DNA of 64,000 nucleotides from assembly GCA_036346395.1 (NCBI GenBank), contig CM070599.1, forward strand, positions 39,175,232 to 39,239,231. The letters run 5' to 3'. This document shows, in pieces, positions 1 through 11,904 of this stretch. Position numbers and translations under genes: made by a program. Within the stretch, counting starts at the first letter, position 1; each line of letters starts with the position of its first letter. This DNA is from Hsuehochloa calcarea (taxonomy: Eukaryota; Streptophyta; Magnoliopsida; Poales; Poaceae). The notes under the pieces are model-generated. The model was not told where the DNA came from. It saw only the letters and a list, made by a program, of their open reading frames with translations, and ran no database searches.

Positions 1-650
1 AGATCACAATGTATTAAATCGAAAGGATGAGTGGCACGCGAGTTTGACACACTAAAGGGTAGGCGCACATGGCGACCTAGCTGACAGGCATGACAAACAT
101 GGTCTATATTGTGCTTATTACATGAAATTGCATTGGAGCTAATGAGCTGGGATAAAGCCGCATGTCCAAGATGACCGAGGCGACGATGCCAGAGGGAGGT
201 GGACAATGAGGCAGAGCGAGGGCATGGTCTTTGGAAGGAAGGTTTGGGAAGAACGGGTAGAGATCACCCGTGCTATTGCACCTGGCGATCACGCTCCGTG
301 TCTGAAGGTCCTTCACAGAGAGGCCAAATGGGTCAAACTCAATGGAACAATTATTATCAGTAGTGAAACGACGTACAGAAATCAAATTCTTAATAATGTT
401 AGGGGACACTAAGACATTAGAAAGAACAAGTGGACGTCGGATAGTGGAAAAGAGTGTGACTCAAAGAGATGTAACGGAAGCTAAGCTCTGTTACCAACAA
501 TGATAGATGAAGGACTAGATGGCGATGGAGGTGAAGGGTGGAGAGAATACGGCGTTGTTGACCATGTGCGCACCGCGACCGAGTCGCGATACCATTGGTC
601 AGTGGAGGAGGCGTCAGCGTCATGGTGTTGAAGTTGCTGACGAGAGCGGA
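1..650 (-). pseudogene. copia protease, GAG-pre-integrase and integrase N-terminus (broken)
   Basis: A segment around 600-560 resembles the copia aspartic protease start (WYRDS, where WxxDSGA is usual) but the DSG triad is disrupted. From about 497 to 240 the minus strand reads VGN..., then SPNIIKNLISVRRFTTDNN and FDPFGLSVKDLQT, the classic protease-to-GAG-pre-integrase link. A frameshift follows. In another frame 180-1 gives LGHLGHAAL, then CHACQLGRH and HPFDLIHCD: the integrase HHCC zinc-binding region and the first catalytic aspartate motif. The fragment runs off the window edge. It is a pseudogene because of the frameshift and the changed protease motif. Confidence 0.85.
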
Positions 651-1050
651 CGGGTCCCAGGACATGCCCTGCATGGGAGTCCAGGGCTGCTGCTGCTGTG
701 GTGGCGGTGGCGCCGAGTCAAGCTTCGGAGGAGGGCCAAGGTGTACGGTTGTTTGACGATCGCCGCCGCAAGCAGATGAAGGCGGCCGGCGGAGGACAAC
801 GGCGTCCGGAACCATTCGGTGGCACGGCGACCGACGTGACCGCCACGGGTTGTAAAACGGCCGGTGGACGAGGGCCGCCGCGTGGTGGAGGCCGCTGCCG
901 CTTTGGTTGGCCGCGCCCGCGGCGCGGCGCGGCCGAGCGCTGAGGCCGGCCGCAGCGTGGCGGCCGCGCCGCCGAGCGCTTCGCCGTGGCTGGCTGGCCG
1001 CCAGAGCCGCCTCGCCATGGCCGGCCGCCGTGCCGTGGCGCCGGCGCGCG

Positions 1051-1761
1051 TCAGAGGCCGCCTCGCCACTGCGTGGCCATGGCCGCCGCGCCGATTGGAG
1101 GACCGGGGCGGCGCGAGCGTGGACGCGGAGGAGGCCGGCGGATCGGAGGCTCGGCCGCCTCGCCGGCGGCGATGTCGTCGATGTCGATCTCCTCGAGCAG
1201 GAGAAGCGTGCGAGCCTCCTCGAAGGTGGGGAAGGGCTGCCGCATCTTGAGGTTGGAGACCATGGGCCGGAACTTGCCGTTGAGGCCGCGGAGGAGGGTG
1301 AGGACCAGGGTGCGATCCCCGATCGGATCGCCGTAGTCGCCGAGGGTCGCCGCCATCGTCTCAAGACGGCGGCAGAAGTCGGTGATCGAGGTCGAGCCCT
1401 GTTTCGCCGTACGAAACTCCGCCGAGAGCAGCAGGGCGCGCGATCGCTACCGCCGAGAAACTTCGCTCGAGGTGGGTCCAGCGCCGCGAGCGTTGGGCTT
1501 GCGGTTCATCGTCGACTGCTGGAGGTCGACGTGGATCGTGCAGTAGATCCATGTCAGTACGGTGCAGTCCATCTGCACCCACGCCGGTCGATCGGCGTTG
1601 ACGACGTCGGAGAGGACGTGGTCGGTGAGGGCGTACTTGCCCAAGACGGTGAGGAACATGGCGCGCCACCGGTTGTAGTTGTCGGCGGCGCGATCCAGAA
1701 CCAAGGGCACGAGGACCTTGATGTTGAGGACGGCGATGGCGGCGGCGGCGGACGGCGGCAT
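1051..1761 (-). pseudogene. copia gag (capsid-like) fragment
   Basis: Gag packages the element RNA into virus-like particles in the cytoplasm. The stretch 1,761-1,447 encodes a typical plant copia gag start, with DNYNRWRAMFLTVLGKYAL followed by a W-Q/M-D-CTVLTWIY segment. After a frame break, 1,356-1,051 continues with GDRTLVLTLLRGLNGKF and a FEEAR.LLLLEE helix, which are the conserved UBN2/retrotran_gag features. Both pieces are on the minus strand in the right order and spacing, but no single frame joins them. The remaining tail to about 650 is very GC-rich, of low complexity, and cannot be read with confidence. It is a dead gag; the coding assignment is firm, the exact ends are not. Confidence 0.8.
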
Positions 1762-1885
1762 TTGGCCTCAGATGCGCCGAGGGCGCGCATCCGTCGGCCG
1801 CGCCTTGCGTGCGCCTCGGCCGCCGCGCGTTCGAGACCTCTCGCCGCCGCGCGGCTGCCCGGCGGTCGGCGTCGGTCGCGACCAT

Positions 1886-3600
1886 GGCGACGGGTTGATC
1901 ACGCGACCGCCACGCGTGCGGCGTCCGGCCCGACGAGCGTGGTCGATCACGCGAGCGAGTCGATCACGCGACGTGAAGCGTAGACGGCGGCCGGACGTAG
2001 ACGGCGTGGACGTTCTCCTGGAGCGCATCGCGTGCACGATGGATTGTCCATCCCACTGTTCGATCCGTGTGAAACTGTGAATAGAACATCGGAGAAATAG
2101 TTTTAACTATTGGTGGAAACATGTGGATCTGTAAATCTGTCTTCACACTTGATAGCACGATTCAGCTACTATTGCTACTTAAGATCAATGTTACTATCTA
2201 ATCTCCCAAAGAAAGCCACTTGCTTGCATACTGGTTATTGTACATCGCTTTTGCTCAGAACACATATTGTGTTTGCATTGTCATCCATTCCACGGTGACA
2301 CATCATCGTCGCTTGTTTAGACAGAAGCGTAGCCACTGCTTGTGAGCAACTTCGAATTGATTGTCACCTTCACAATAGAAACCTCTTGCTCTTTGCTCTG
2401 ATCTGCTTCGTACTTATCTTCAGATCCATCATGTGGCGTACCCTACTTCTGCTGTTCCCTTGTTAATTGAGCCTTGTTCAGTTGTAGTGTCTACTACTGT
2501 GTGCAAATCTACAGACCTGATCTGTGGACCACCGCGACGGTGGCACCGCAACCGCACATCGGCGATCGAGTGGCTGATGCGTGGCCACGAGTCGCCCATC
2601 AGCCACCCACTGCATGTGGTCCCGCATTGTTCATTCATTCATTCATCCATACTTTGCATGCAATTGCAATGCACCGAGTCCTGTTCCTAATTAATTTAGC
2701 ATAGGTAGACAGTACACCGGCTCTTTATTTCTTTCGAGGGCTTATTTCATCTTCTTGACCTCTCACATGTCCTGTGTCAGTCAGTGTGTCCCCTCCAGCG
2801 TGCTGGAGGCCCTGGTTGGTTGGCCATTCTTGCCTTCATGATCTCCTGTCCCTAGATTGGCCCCTTTCGGATTAAAAAAACTTGCGCATCAGTTTATCAA
2901 TTTAGAAGCCGGTCGTTTCTGTTGAAGCTTGCAAACAAATCTAGGATTTCAAAATCTCGAAAGGCTCCAGGTTACAGGTTGTGATGGCCTGATGGGTGAT
3001 TTGGTTCCCTGTCTGTGCTGCCTCACATTTTCTTAAAGAGGGGCCTCCTGTACGAGATTAAACAAACTGCCTGAGAACGTGCTATCCGATCATGAGACTG
3101 ACAGCTCATTTTCTTTAAGCAAACACAAGTTATGGCAAGTCTTGTAGTACTATTTGTTTATGCAGCCATGTACCCCTGTTGCTCCCTAACCTTTCCCTCC
3201 CAATGTTGCAATCTCTCCTCTTTCTCAGACATGTGTCTATCTCTGGGGTACCATGTCGGCAATTCAGCTCCCTGTCGTCAATTATCGTTAATTCAGCTTT
3301 CTACCACCAATTCAATTGCTCTTGTCTAGAGGAGGTATATACCACTGAAGAAGTCTCCGTCGCCGATTGAATTAGAGATAGCCTCAATTGAAACGGCGAC
3401 AACTCCCTGCATTATTTAAAAAAAACTTGCATTTGCATTAGCATATGCATGTACCTCTCCTTGCCACTCTGGAGGCCACCAAGCTGGGGCTAAAGTTGCT
3501 TACTTGATTGCTGCTGACTTTTCTTAAGCCAGGGAGTTAAGTACCGACCAACCCTTGTATTCTTTTAAAGCTCCCCCTCTGCTCTTCTGGCTGTCTGCTT
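1886..3600. other. no gene recognised
   Basis: GC-rich up to about 2,040, then ordinary mixed composition. Short open frames exist on both strands, but none shows a domain, motif or codon pattern I can support. The copia 5' LTR should lie near here, but I found neither TG/CA ends nor a primer-binding site. A 3' flank of a gene outside the window is possible. Confidence 0.5.
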
Positions 3601-3720
3601 TCATCGGAGGTGCACTGGGGGTTGCTTTGCTTTGTAAGTAACCAGACGAGCTGTCCGTGCTCCTCTCTGCAGTGCACTGTGCATCAAGGAAACAAGTTCA
3701 AAAACTTGCAGGTGATCTAC

Positions 3721-3738
3721 AGCAGCAGCAGCAGCAGC
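3721..3738. repeat. (AGC)6 microsatellite
   Basis: Six perfect AGC units. It lies in an open frame of 130 codons (3,610-4,002) that has no recognisable domain, so it is not evidence of a coding polyserine or polyglutamine tract. Confidence 0.9.
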
Positions 3739-3928
3739 ATTTTAGGCTTCCATGCCCCTAACCAAATCCTTCTCAAATCACATCACATGTCTGAGATCTC
3801 ACAGCCTCTCTGGCCAAACTTAGCTAACCAATGTAAGCGGTGTATAAACTACGGGAATATGTACGCGATCTTTTGTTACACCATCCAGTCTATCACGAGA
3901 GATTCTCGATCACAACCTTCCGAACGAC

Positions 3929-3949
3929 CCCTCGCGAATCACGCGAGGG
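3929..3949. other. short perfect hairpin, 8-bp stem and 5-nt loop
   Basis: CCCTCGCG at 3,929-3,936 is the reverse complement of CGCGAGGG at 3,942-3,949, with loop AATCA. It contains nested CGCG sites in a locally GC-rich stretch. Function unknown; it could be a chance palindrome. Confidence 0.6.
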
Positions 3950-4039
3950 ATTTTTCAAAATTCAAGATCGATCTTCCCAAACACCGCGACGCCGCCTCGT
4001 GATGCGCGAACGCAACCGATGCGTCGTCGTCAGAGGCAG

Positions 4040-4060
4040 GGGAGAGGGGGACCCTCTCCC
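4040..4060. other. short perfect hairpin, 9-bp stem and 3-nt loop
   Basis: GGGAGAGGG (4,040-4,048) pairs with CCCTCTCCC (4,052-4,060) around GGA. It lies about 95 bp before a (CT)14 run. Together with the CpG-rich flank this resembles grass promoter or 5'-leader sequence, but no downstream coding exon is visible. Confidence 0.55.
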
Positions 4061-4154
4061 TCCCGGGGCGGGAGATACGTGTGTTCACTCACCCCCACAC
4101 ATATAGTGGAGGAGTGGAGCAAGGGTCGAACCGTCGAATAGATCAATCCAGTAG

Positions 4155-4182
<28 letters not shown>
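4155..4182. repeat. (CT)14 microsatellite
   Basis: Uninterrupted CT run. Long CT tracts are common in grass 5' leaders, but I see no gene starting here on either strand. Confidence 0.95.
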
Positions 4183-4185
<3 letters not shown>

Positions 4186-7100
4186 CCGGCAGGCACAGCA
4201 ACGATCCGTGCACCAGCCAGGTCCCTTCGCAAAGGTGCGGGGTCCAAACCCAAAGGCGACAAGGACCTCCGCCACATCCACGCCACTGTTGCACACAACA
4301 CAAGTTCGTCTCATCCGTCGCCTCGCGCCAGTCACCAAATTCATCTCGTCCCTCGGCTCAACAGCAATATGTGATCTCCCCGCGGTGCAGTCGTGGGATT
4401 CCGGGCTTATCCTCGGAAGCACCGCGCGCGCGCACAGTGGGGCTCGCCCGCCGGACGTCGATAACGCGCCAAGGTAGGGAGGCCACAAGTGACGTAACAC
4501 GGTGAGGAGTAGTCCAGTAGCATGGGACAGCGGCAGGGGCCCTGGCTGTGGCTAGCTTTTGGCCAGAGGGGCCGGCGCGCTTTGGATGTACGGACGGGCA
4601 AGGACCCATACCGAACCAAAAGACGCGAAAAAAAAGGGCCTGCGAAAACTGCACGAGACTATCCGATTCGATTGCGCCAGCCTCGATCGGTCTGATGAAT
4701 TGCGAGCTTTGTCATCTTGCTGCGCCGATTGGATTGGATTGGATTGGTCATTCGGTCTTGGTCTGGTCTAGGTTGCTTCTTTTTTATCTCTGCTCACTTG
4801 CACTCGATGGGGTATAACGTGACGCGGTGTAGCGTAGCGTAGCGCAGGGCAGCCCGTGGTTGGACAACAGCTCCGCGTGTTTCCGGGCCCAATTGGCAGG
4901 GCCTGTTTGTTGCTCTTACAGCCTTGCAATAATGTTACTCCTCTCCATGTGGTTGAGCTGAGGCTGAGGCTGAGCATGAGCAGCTAGCCATGCATATATG
5001 ATTGGTGTTTGGAGATCTCGACAGGATAATATCTATCGCGTGTTGCTTGCAGCATGGGGTTGTGTTATGCTGTGCCTTACCTGGCCTGTGGGCAATGGAC
5101 ATTCGAAGGAGTGAGGCGACGCGAAAGCACCCAATTGAGCTTCCTTGTTGGCAAGGGAAGGAAGGAAAGAAACCATAGCATATTAGCATCATAGCATACT
5201 GCTTGCATCGAGAAATCTTTTCTCATTGCTGATGAGATCTGGACCACCTGTTCGTATAATAATATACATTCGTACATGCTGTGTCAGGTGTCGGTGATCG
5301 ACGAGGCAATGCACGTACGGAGTGCTGAAATGGCTCACGCTGCGTACGTACTCACATCAAAATGTTCAATCTGCTGGCAAGGTCACTTCAGCAAGCGACC
5401 ATGACTGCATGAGGCTACATGCTTCTGATAATATATCTTTTTTGACCGAAACCCTTTTACACTCTTTTTTACCTACACATGACATGAAAACTTTTGCCTT
5501 TCCATGACAGGGACATGAAATGAGCCTCCTCTGTACTCTGGCACTTAATAACACGCCAATCGACCGCGACAAACGCCCATTCATTCATTGGACAAACGCT
5601 CATTCATTCGTAAGTCATAACCACCACTAGCCAAGTAGCCACGAGCATGAAGTCAGTGCATTATATTAGGGATGCCCAGAAATGGCAAGTCACTCATGCT
5701 TGTATTAGTTCCTAATGGCCCCCCATCAAAATGGCAATCTTTTTCTGCAACTATACCCCTCTGCAGCTAGCCACTAGTGTCTCTTCTGTTCGTTTCTAGG
5801 GCTGCTTGGGCCTCCCAGCCATGTACTACAGTACTATTGCGAGTTTGTGCGACTGTTGTTTCGTCTCAGCCTTTGTCAGTCACACTTACAACTTACAGTC
5901 AACATCAGCATAGACACATCCACAGTTTAGATGTACAAACTAATAGGAGAGACCCTTATAAATTAATCGTGTGAGTATGATCCATGAATCTCTATGAAGA
6001 AAGAGGAATGATGTCTTCAAAAAAAAGGGGAATGAAGCACACAAAATTGAATAAGATACAACTGTTTATGTAGAGGACATTTCCTCCTAACTTAAGAGCG
6101 TAATACTAAAAGGAAACATAAACAGACTAATTAAGACTTAGCTATCTGAACTAGACTAGAATTCTGATTGGTGAGATAAGAAGCATACAATATATTTTTA
6201 CAAACAACTTTCCAAAAAGTTTGTGCCTATCATTTTTTACTTTCAGGGGAATAATTAAGAACATAAAGGTCAGAATACAGTAAAGTAAAATACAATACAA
6301 TACACGCATCCTGTACTAATGGAAAAAAGAGCTTCCATGTCCTTATCAACGAACACTACATGCATGCTTTTGGTCATTTGATCCCAGAAAAGAGAAAAAG
6401 GGATATAAAGTCTGGAGAATCTTAAAGTGGTCAGGTACATGTATGTAATGTAAGGGGACCCAAATCCGAGTACTTCTATCTACAACAATTAACCGCCTTT
6501 GTAGCACCAGCAATGCAAATGGTGCATATCTACGGTCGTGATCATTTCTTATAGATTGGAGGTTCTCGTCGTCGATTTGATGGGCCTCCACTTCTTGTAA
6601 AGTGATGCAATAATACAACCTTTCGATCCTACTGAAAAAGGCGTAGAAAAAAGAGAGAAATAAAGAAGGGAGAGATGTATATATGTACAAGTGGTACATA
6701 TATGGTCCATACATACGGATCATGAAGGCACTATACTAGTATATATCTCTTCATGCGTAATCTACCTCCTAGGAAATATATAAATTCCAAACAAGACTAA
6801 AGTTGCATTGAACATGCTGATCCACTAGACATGATCATGATGAACAAAGATACACCAATACATCTTTTTTTCTTCTGATCAATCTGTGAGAAAAGGAGGA
6901 AAGAAAGAAGAAAGATGGAAGGGGAATGTGAACATGGGTGACATAGGTCTCAGATATTTGCATTAGAACTGTTGTAGTACTGTGTTAAGTGAGTAGTGAT
7001 GCATGCTGGAATATTGCTTTTAGAGATGTTTAAGTACTGATAGCTCCTTAGCTAGTGTGCTACACACCGCCAGCTCTGAAGATCTACATCCTAAGTTACG

Positions 7101-8501
7101 TTTAGCTCAAAGCTACTAAAGCCACTATAGAAAAATAATCTGTTAATTTGCATTAATTTCATCTCTCTTTTTTTTTCCAGCTTAAGAAGTGCTATATACC
7201 TTCTGTACAATGGCCAATGGGCAATGGCAACTGCCACAGAAGTGGGAAGGTAGTATACTGAAGGCAAACTATTACATGAGGCCATTGGGGAGCCAAATGG
7301 GACTAAAATATGGGGACTAAAGACTAGTGAATGTCACTGTGGAGAACAAAGATTTGCTAACCAAACTCCATCTCAATGGATTATGAATGCACAGTAGCAA
7401 AGCGTTTTGACTCCGCTTTCAAAGGCAAGTCTTAAAACCCCATGTCACTCACATATGTGTTTCATTGTGTGTGGAAGTTTTAAAGCAAAAGAGGCTAGTG
7501 ATGTTGATAAAAGAATCGGAAGAAAAGGATCGGAATATCGGAAAATAAAAGTGACATCAACTTGGAACGAATTATGGATTAGATAGGCAGGGAAAAGCCT
7601 GCCTGGTTGGGCAGCCAAAAGGGGGAAAAAAGAGGTGAAACTTTGCATGGGTTGTGATCACACGACCCATTTTAGATGCCTCTGAAACCAAACACCCTTT
7701 GGTGCACGTGTTTTTTTTTTTTTTGACGCCTAGGATTTTCACCCAACTTTGTGAGACGCACACATGAGCTTCGAATCGTCTCAATCCTCAAAATCCCCAG
7801 GTGAGATACGTGCGCCGAGCCCCTGGGTGTTGTTCTCTGCATTTTTCTTGCAGTTTTTCAGAGTGCAGAAACTACCCAAAAAAAAAAACGTTGCGCAATC
7901 AAACGCGCACTGCTGATCACTACACAAGAGAACAATATATGTATTGAATCTAACAAAATTATTTTAAGACTGGATCTCTTGGCTAGTTTGTTTTTGTTGT
8001 TGCAGCACTTGATAAAAAAAATTGCTCCTCCTTTTGTATGATTGTGGGCGTAGAACTGACGCTTCCTCTTCTTTTCAGAAAATCTTTCACGTAGCACAAT
8101 CCAAAAAGAATGCACTTATGCTCATCGGAAAGCTATGAAAGACGGAAGGGAGGGGCCCCAACCACCCTGTAGCTCTGCACTTCTGAAACATGGCACACAT
8201 GGAAAACCAACCCCACCCCACCCATCTCCTCGTTAGAATTGAGCTTTTATTTATAAAAGTCTATTCATTCTTAAAATTCTAACGCATGTAAGTCCTTATC
8301 ATCCCTTGATACGTGTGATATATTTCATAGGGTGATATGAAGAGAACTATAGCTAAAGCCACACGCATGTACGCACGCGTGCTTGTTTATTCGCGTGGTA
8401 ATTGCGTGACTTGTGACTTGCGACTCACGACCATAAATCAAATCCACTTTTCTTTTTGTTGTTCCATATGACCAGTGAGAGTTTTCCTTAGACCTATCCT
8501 T
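4183..8501. other. intergenic stretch without recognisable genes
   Basis: Mixed composition with simple-sequence patches: GGATT repeats near 4,730-4,746, CATT repeats near 5,576-5,606, a poly-T run near 7,710 and poly-A near 7,876. Around 7,285-7,325 the text GGGACTAAA recurs, and near 7,670-7,700 there is a GAAACCAAACACCC-like end. Both resemble ends or interior of Tourist-type MITEs, but I could not find paired inverted repeats with a target duplication. The longest frame (6,723-6,346, minus, 125 codons) has no domain and skewed composition. Confidence 0.5.
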
Positions 8502-8775
8502 GGACCTCCTCAGGAGATCTTTTGGATTGGATCACTCCAAGAGAGTCTGGAGATCCTCTTAGAACTCCAAAAGATCTTTTGGACCACCCTTGGATTACTC
8601 CAAAAGAGTGTGGTCGGAACACTATGGTCTCATTGGACCTCCTCGGGAGATCTTTCTTGGATCACTCCAAGAGAGTGTGGAGATCATCTTGGACCTCCCT
8701 TGGAGATTGCTTCGGATCACTCCCAAGAGAGTGTGGTCTTCATGAGATCCTCTTGGACCTCCCTTGGAGAGTTCT
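8502..8775. repeat. degenerate minisatellite, unit about 56-66 bp
   Basis: About four to five imperfect copies of a unit beginning GGACCTCCTCGGGAGATCTT and containing GGATCACTCCAAGAGAGTG. Copies differ by small indels, so the period drifts. It keeps two overlapping open frames alive on the plus strand (8,475-8,867 and 8,522-8,803); their translations are repeats of the DNA unit, not a protein family. Confidence 0.8.
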
Positions 8776-9539
8776 TCATACCACTTCAAGATCTCGAAGC
8801 TAAAAGACCAGTATGGTCGGTACACTACAGTCAAAATAAAGTGGTCAAAACACAGTTGTCCAAATAATGTGGTTGAAGCTGTAGACCAATGGTCGAAGCT
8901 ATAGACTAGTGTGTAATCAGGACCAATTACACTGCTTAAATGACCATTAATTGGTTTTGAATTAGCAGTTACCAGTGTTTTAATGTGTGCTTTATTGAGT
9001 AGTTACTAGAGAGTAATTGACTCGACCCTTAAAATAATTTGAAGACGCCCAAACTAGGACATATCATTTTTTTCATTCCAATTCTTTTTATTCTTCCTCT
9101 CTGTCCTCTTGTGTTGGAGGGTTGTGCTGTTTGAACCAAGCCATCCCTTCTCCTCAGCGTGCACTGGGAAGGAGGGTGAGCGATATCTCCGAACCATTGT
9201 CGTAGAGTTCTCCTGCACGGGTGGTAATAAAGTTTCTGGGCAGCACATCTATGCGACCGCTTACTGCACTGCGACATCTACGATCTGCACTGCATCGAGT
9301 CTGCACTGCTTCCTGTTCTTCATCGACCTATACTGTAAGTTGTGTGTACGACCAATATATTATGTATAATCATGATATTGAGTATGTTTATAAGTGTATT
9401 GTGTAGCCTGTTGTTAGTATCGTTTTATTCATCACTAGTTATTTGTAATCTTTGACTCATAATAAAATCTAGAATTAAAATGTTGTCCACATTTCAAACA
9501 ACCCAGAAACTTCAGTGTTGATATTTTTGTGATCTACCA
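8776..9539 (+). other. probable LTR/leader of the downstream copia remnant
   Basis: This stretch lies directly before a plus-strand copia gag. It contains short GTGGTC/TGGTCGAAGC echoes near 8,810-8,910, an AT-rich segment near 9,340-9,480 and no host coding signal. I could not place TG/CA ends or a primer-binding site, so the LTR assignment is positional inference only. Confidence 0.35.
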
Positions 9540-10127
9540 ATGGTTGGTGCTTCTGATGCTATGAAACCTGAGAGGTTTTCTGGTCAGAACTTTCGTAGAT
9601 GGCAGACAAGGGTCAAGTTTTGGCTCATGTCTTTGAGGCTGTGATAGGTGATCCATACATAGTATCTAATTACGGATGAACAGACCAGGCGTTTTGACAC
9701 AGATAACAACACATCCCTTTGATGCATATTGACCATACCATCCGACCAGCTCTATGATGTGTACATGAACTTTAAGTCCGCCACAGAGTTGTGGGATGCA
9801 CTCGAGCACAAATATATCGAAGCTGGGGCTGGTCGGTGGCTCTATATGTGCGAGCAATTCTTCAACTACAGTATGTATGATGCTAAGTCGATAATTGCAC
9901 ATGCTCATGAGCTACAGTTACTGGTCGGAGAGATTGCACATCTGGATTGTGTTTTGCCTCCTAATTTTGTGGCTGCGGGCATTATTGCCAAACTTCCTGC
10001 TTCGTGGCGGGGTTTTTCCACTGGCTTAAAGTACAAGAGGGAATATATATCTATTGAGGATCTCATTGCTGCCCTTGATGTGGAAGAAAAGACAAGAGCA
10101 AAAGATGCACCAAGCACTTCCAGTTAG
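9540..10127 (+). pseudogene. copia gag
   Basis: An ATG at 9,540-9,542 opens MVGASDAMKPERFSG...FRRWQTRVKFWL, a normal copia gag start. In-frame stops and shifts follow near 9,640-9,720. From 9,729 a 132-codon frame reads YDVYMNFKSATELWDALEHK, then YMCEQFFNYSM and ANILPP-like text ending in a lysine-rich tail: the retrotran_gag core. The gag is broken near its N-terminus but otherwise easily recognised. It is followed within 45 bp by the zinc-knuckle frame, as expected for a copia polyprotein. Confidence 0.88.
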
Positions 10128-10169
10128 AGCAATCAGATCAATGTAAATGTCATAGAGAAGAGATATGGC

Positions 10170-11389
10170 ATGAATACCAAAGGCTTTAAACCAAAAAAGA
10201 CAACTAATTTTAAGAAGAAATCTGAGAAGAATGGTATGAGAAACATCACCTGCTTTGTGTGTGGAAAAAATGGTCATATAGCGAAAGACTGCCATTTCTG
10301 CAAGAGCAAGGATGGTGTACAGCCAAAGAAAATGGCTATCAACGTGATCATAGGCGAGGCCTCAACAGGAGGGTATGGTAATCCACCTGTTGTATATTCA
10401 GCATGTCAACCCACTGATTGGTGGGTTGATATTGGAGTTAATGTTCACGTATGTTCTAATTTTCCTTGTTTTCTTCTTATCAGGCAGCCGGGGCTTCCTC
10501 CGTCCTAATGGGGAACGGGTCACATGCTTCTGTTCTTACTTTTGGAACGGTGGATCTGAAGCTTACTTCAGGGAAGATTGTCCACTTGAAGAACGTGCAA
10601 CATGCGCCAACCATAAACAAGAACCTTGTTAGTGGTTCCCTCCTATGCAGGGGTGGATATAAGCTAGTATTTGAGTCAAATAAAATTATCTTGTCTAAGT
10701 TTGGTAACTTTGTTGGTAAAGACTATGAGAGCGGGGGCATGTTTCGCATGAGTACTTTAGAGTATAATCTGAATGTTGCAACTGGTTTGAATAAATGTGA
10801 AGCTAATATATGGTATTTTCGTTTTTGTCATATTAGTTTTGATAATATTACTAGAATGTACATATTAGATTTAATTTCAAAATATGATATTATCAAAGGA
10901 TCAAAGTGCCAAACTTGTGTGCAAGCCAAACAACCTCAAAAACCCTTTAAGGGGTTACAGGAGGAAAATAACTTGACACATTTAGATCTTGTCCATTCTG
11001 ACTTGTGTGAGATGAATGGATTGTTGACCAAAGGAGGCAAAATATATTTTCTAACTCTTATTGATGATACATCACGATATTGTTATGTGTATCTACTAAA
11101 AACAAAAGATGAAGCTTTAAATTACTTTAAAATTTATAAGGCCGAGGTTGAGAACCAACTAGAAAAGAAAATTAAAAGAATAAGTTCTGGTCGTAGAGGA
11201 GAGTATATCTCTCATGAGTTCTCCAAATTCTATGCTGAACATAGAATAGTCCATGAAGTTACACCACCATACTCATCTCAATCAAACGGGGTGGCTGAGA
11301 GGAAAAATCAGACACTAACAAACGGAGTGCCGGTATGCTTAAGTTATGGTGGGGGAAACTATTTTAGCAGCAACTTTCGTTTTAAATAG
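10170..11389 (+). pseudogene. copia zinc knuckle, protease and integrase
   Basis: The first part (10,170-10,508) carries a CCHC knuckle, CFVCGKNGHIAKDC, then the protease start WWVDIGVNVHVCSN. The usual D-T-G is D-I-G here. A frameshift near 10,480 moves the reading to 10,466-11,389: protease remainder, GAG-pre-integrase (HAPTINKNLVSGSLLCRGGY), an HHCC-like zinc region (CQTCVQAKQ), the first catalytic aspartate in LVHSDLCEMNG, and PPYSSQSNGVAERKN with the catalytic glutamate. The second catalytic aspartate is lost: SSGRRGEY stands where SDRGGEY is conserved, consistent with a GAT-to-GGT change. The integrase is therefore catalytically dead even apart from the frameshifts. Confidence 0.9.
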
Positions 11390-11904
11390 AGTAATCACTA
11401 AAAGCTGTTAGATTACTCCGTATGAGGGATGGAAGGGGAGAAAACCCAATGTTAATTTTCTGCGAACTTGGGGGGTGTTTGGCAAAAATCAATATATCAT
11501 TGCAGAAGAAGAGAAGGCTTGGACCTAAAACAGTCGATTGTGTCTTACTGGGATATGCTCATAATAGCATGGCTTATAGATTCTTAGTAGTAAAATCAAA
11601 AACTCCTGAGATTATTGTTAACACAATAACGGAGTCCAGAGATGTTTTATTTTTCGAGGATATTTTTCCTCTGAAAACTGCAGGTAGTACTTCTTGAACT
11701 GAGGATAATCAAACTATGAATAATAGTAATTTTGAACGTACCACCATCTCTGAACCAATGAGTGATATACTACTAGTTTGTGATTTTTCTGAGGAAGATA
11801 ACAATTTAGTCGAAGAGTCTCCTCGCAGGAGCAAGCGAGAAAGCGTTGAGAAAACCAGAGTCAAAAGAAACCCAGATGTGCAATCACTCCGACCAGAGTC
11901 AAAA
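11390..11904 (+). pseudogene. copia integrase C-terminus and integrase-RT linker
   Basis: After another shift, 11,422-11,697 reads GCLAKINI...KKRRLGPKTVDCVLLGYAHNSMAYRFL and DVLFFEDIFPLK, the conserved beta-strand module after the copia integrase core. 11,716-11,904 gives an acidic linker followed by PRRSKRE, the basic patch that normally precedes reverse transcriptase. The reverse transcriptase itself is absent: the sequence switches at about 11,905 to an AT-rich repeat array. This is a 3' truncation of the element. Confidence 0.85.

Larger units (their letters stand above)
1..1885 (-). mobile_element. Ty1/copia retrotransposon remnant, truncated by window edge
   Basis: Reading the minus strand from about 1,885 down to 1 gives, in the usual copia order, a gag N-terminus, a gag middle, a GC-rich gag tail, a protease-like segment, the GAG-pre-integrase region and the zinc-binding start of integrase. 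The frame breaks several times. The element continues past the left edge, so reverse transcriptase and one LTR are outside. No 5' LTR or primer-binding site was recognised between 1,886 and 2,300. The gag tail and protease approach resemble the copia at 32,177-36,181: both have the motif FNTMTL shortly before the protease. They are probably the same broad lineage, with short LTRs. Confidence 0.85.

Noticed and set aside
483..497. Primer-binding-site-like text (minus strand TTGGTAACAGAGC)
   Set aside because: It resembles TGGTATCAGAGC but lies between gag and the GAG-pre-integrase region and reads as the VGN... part of the copia protease, so it is coding and not a PBS.
907..1983. 358-codon plus-strand frame
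   Set aside because: GC-rich shadow of the minus-strand copia gag; no domain, arginine/alanine-rich composition.
4120..4140. tRNA B-box-like GGTCGAACC
   Set aside because: No matching A box or clover-leaf pairing at the right distance; similar words in the gypsy leader (58,250) are part of an 18-bp repeat.
6346..6723. 125-codon minus-strand frame
   Set aside because: No domain; aromatic-rich start derived from simple TATA/ACAT text; no upstream or downstream exon.
7285..7700. Tourist/ditto-like MITE pieces (GGGACTAAA, AAACCAAACACCC)
   Set aside because: No paired terminal inverted repeats with a 3-bp duplication could be matched, so only mentioned as residual similarity.
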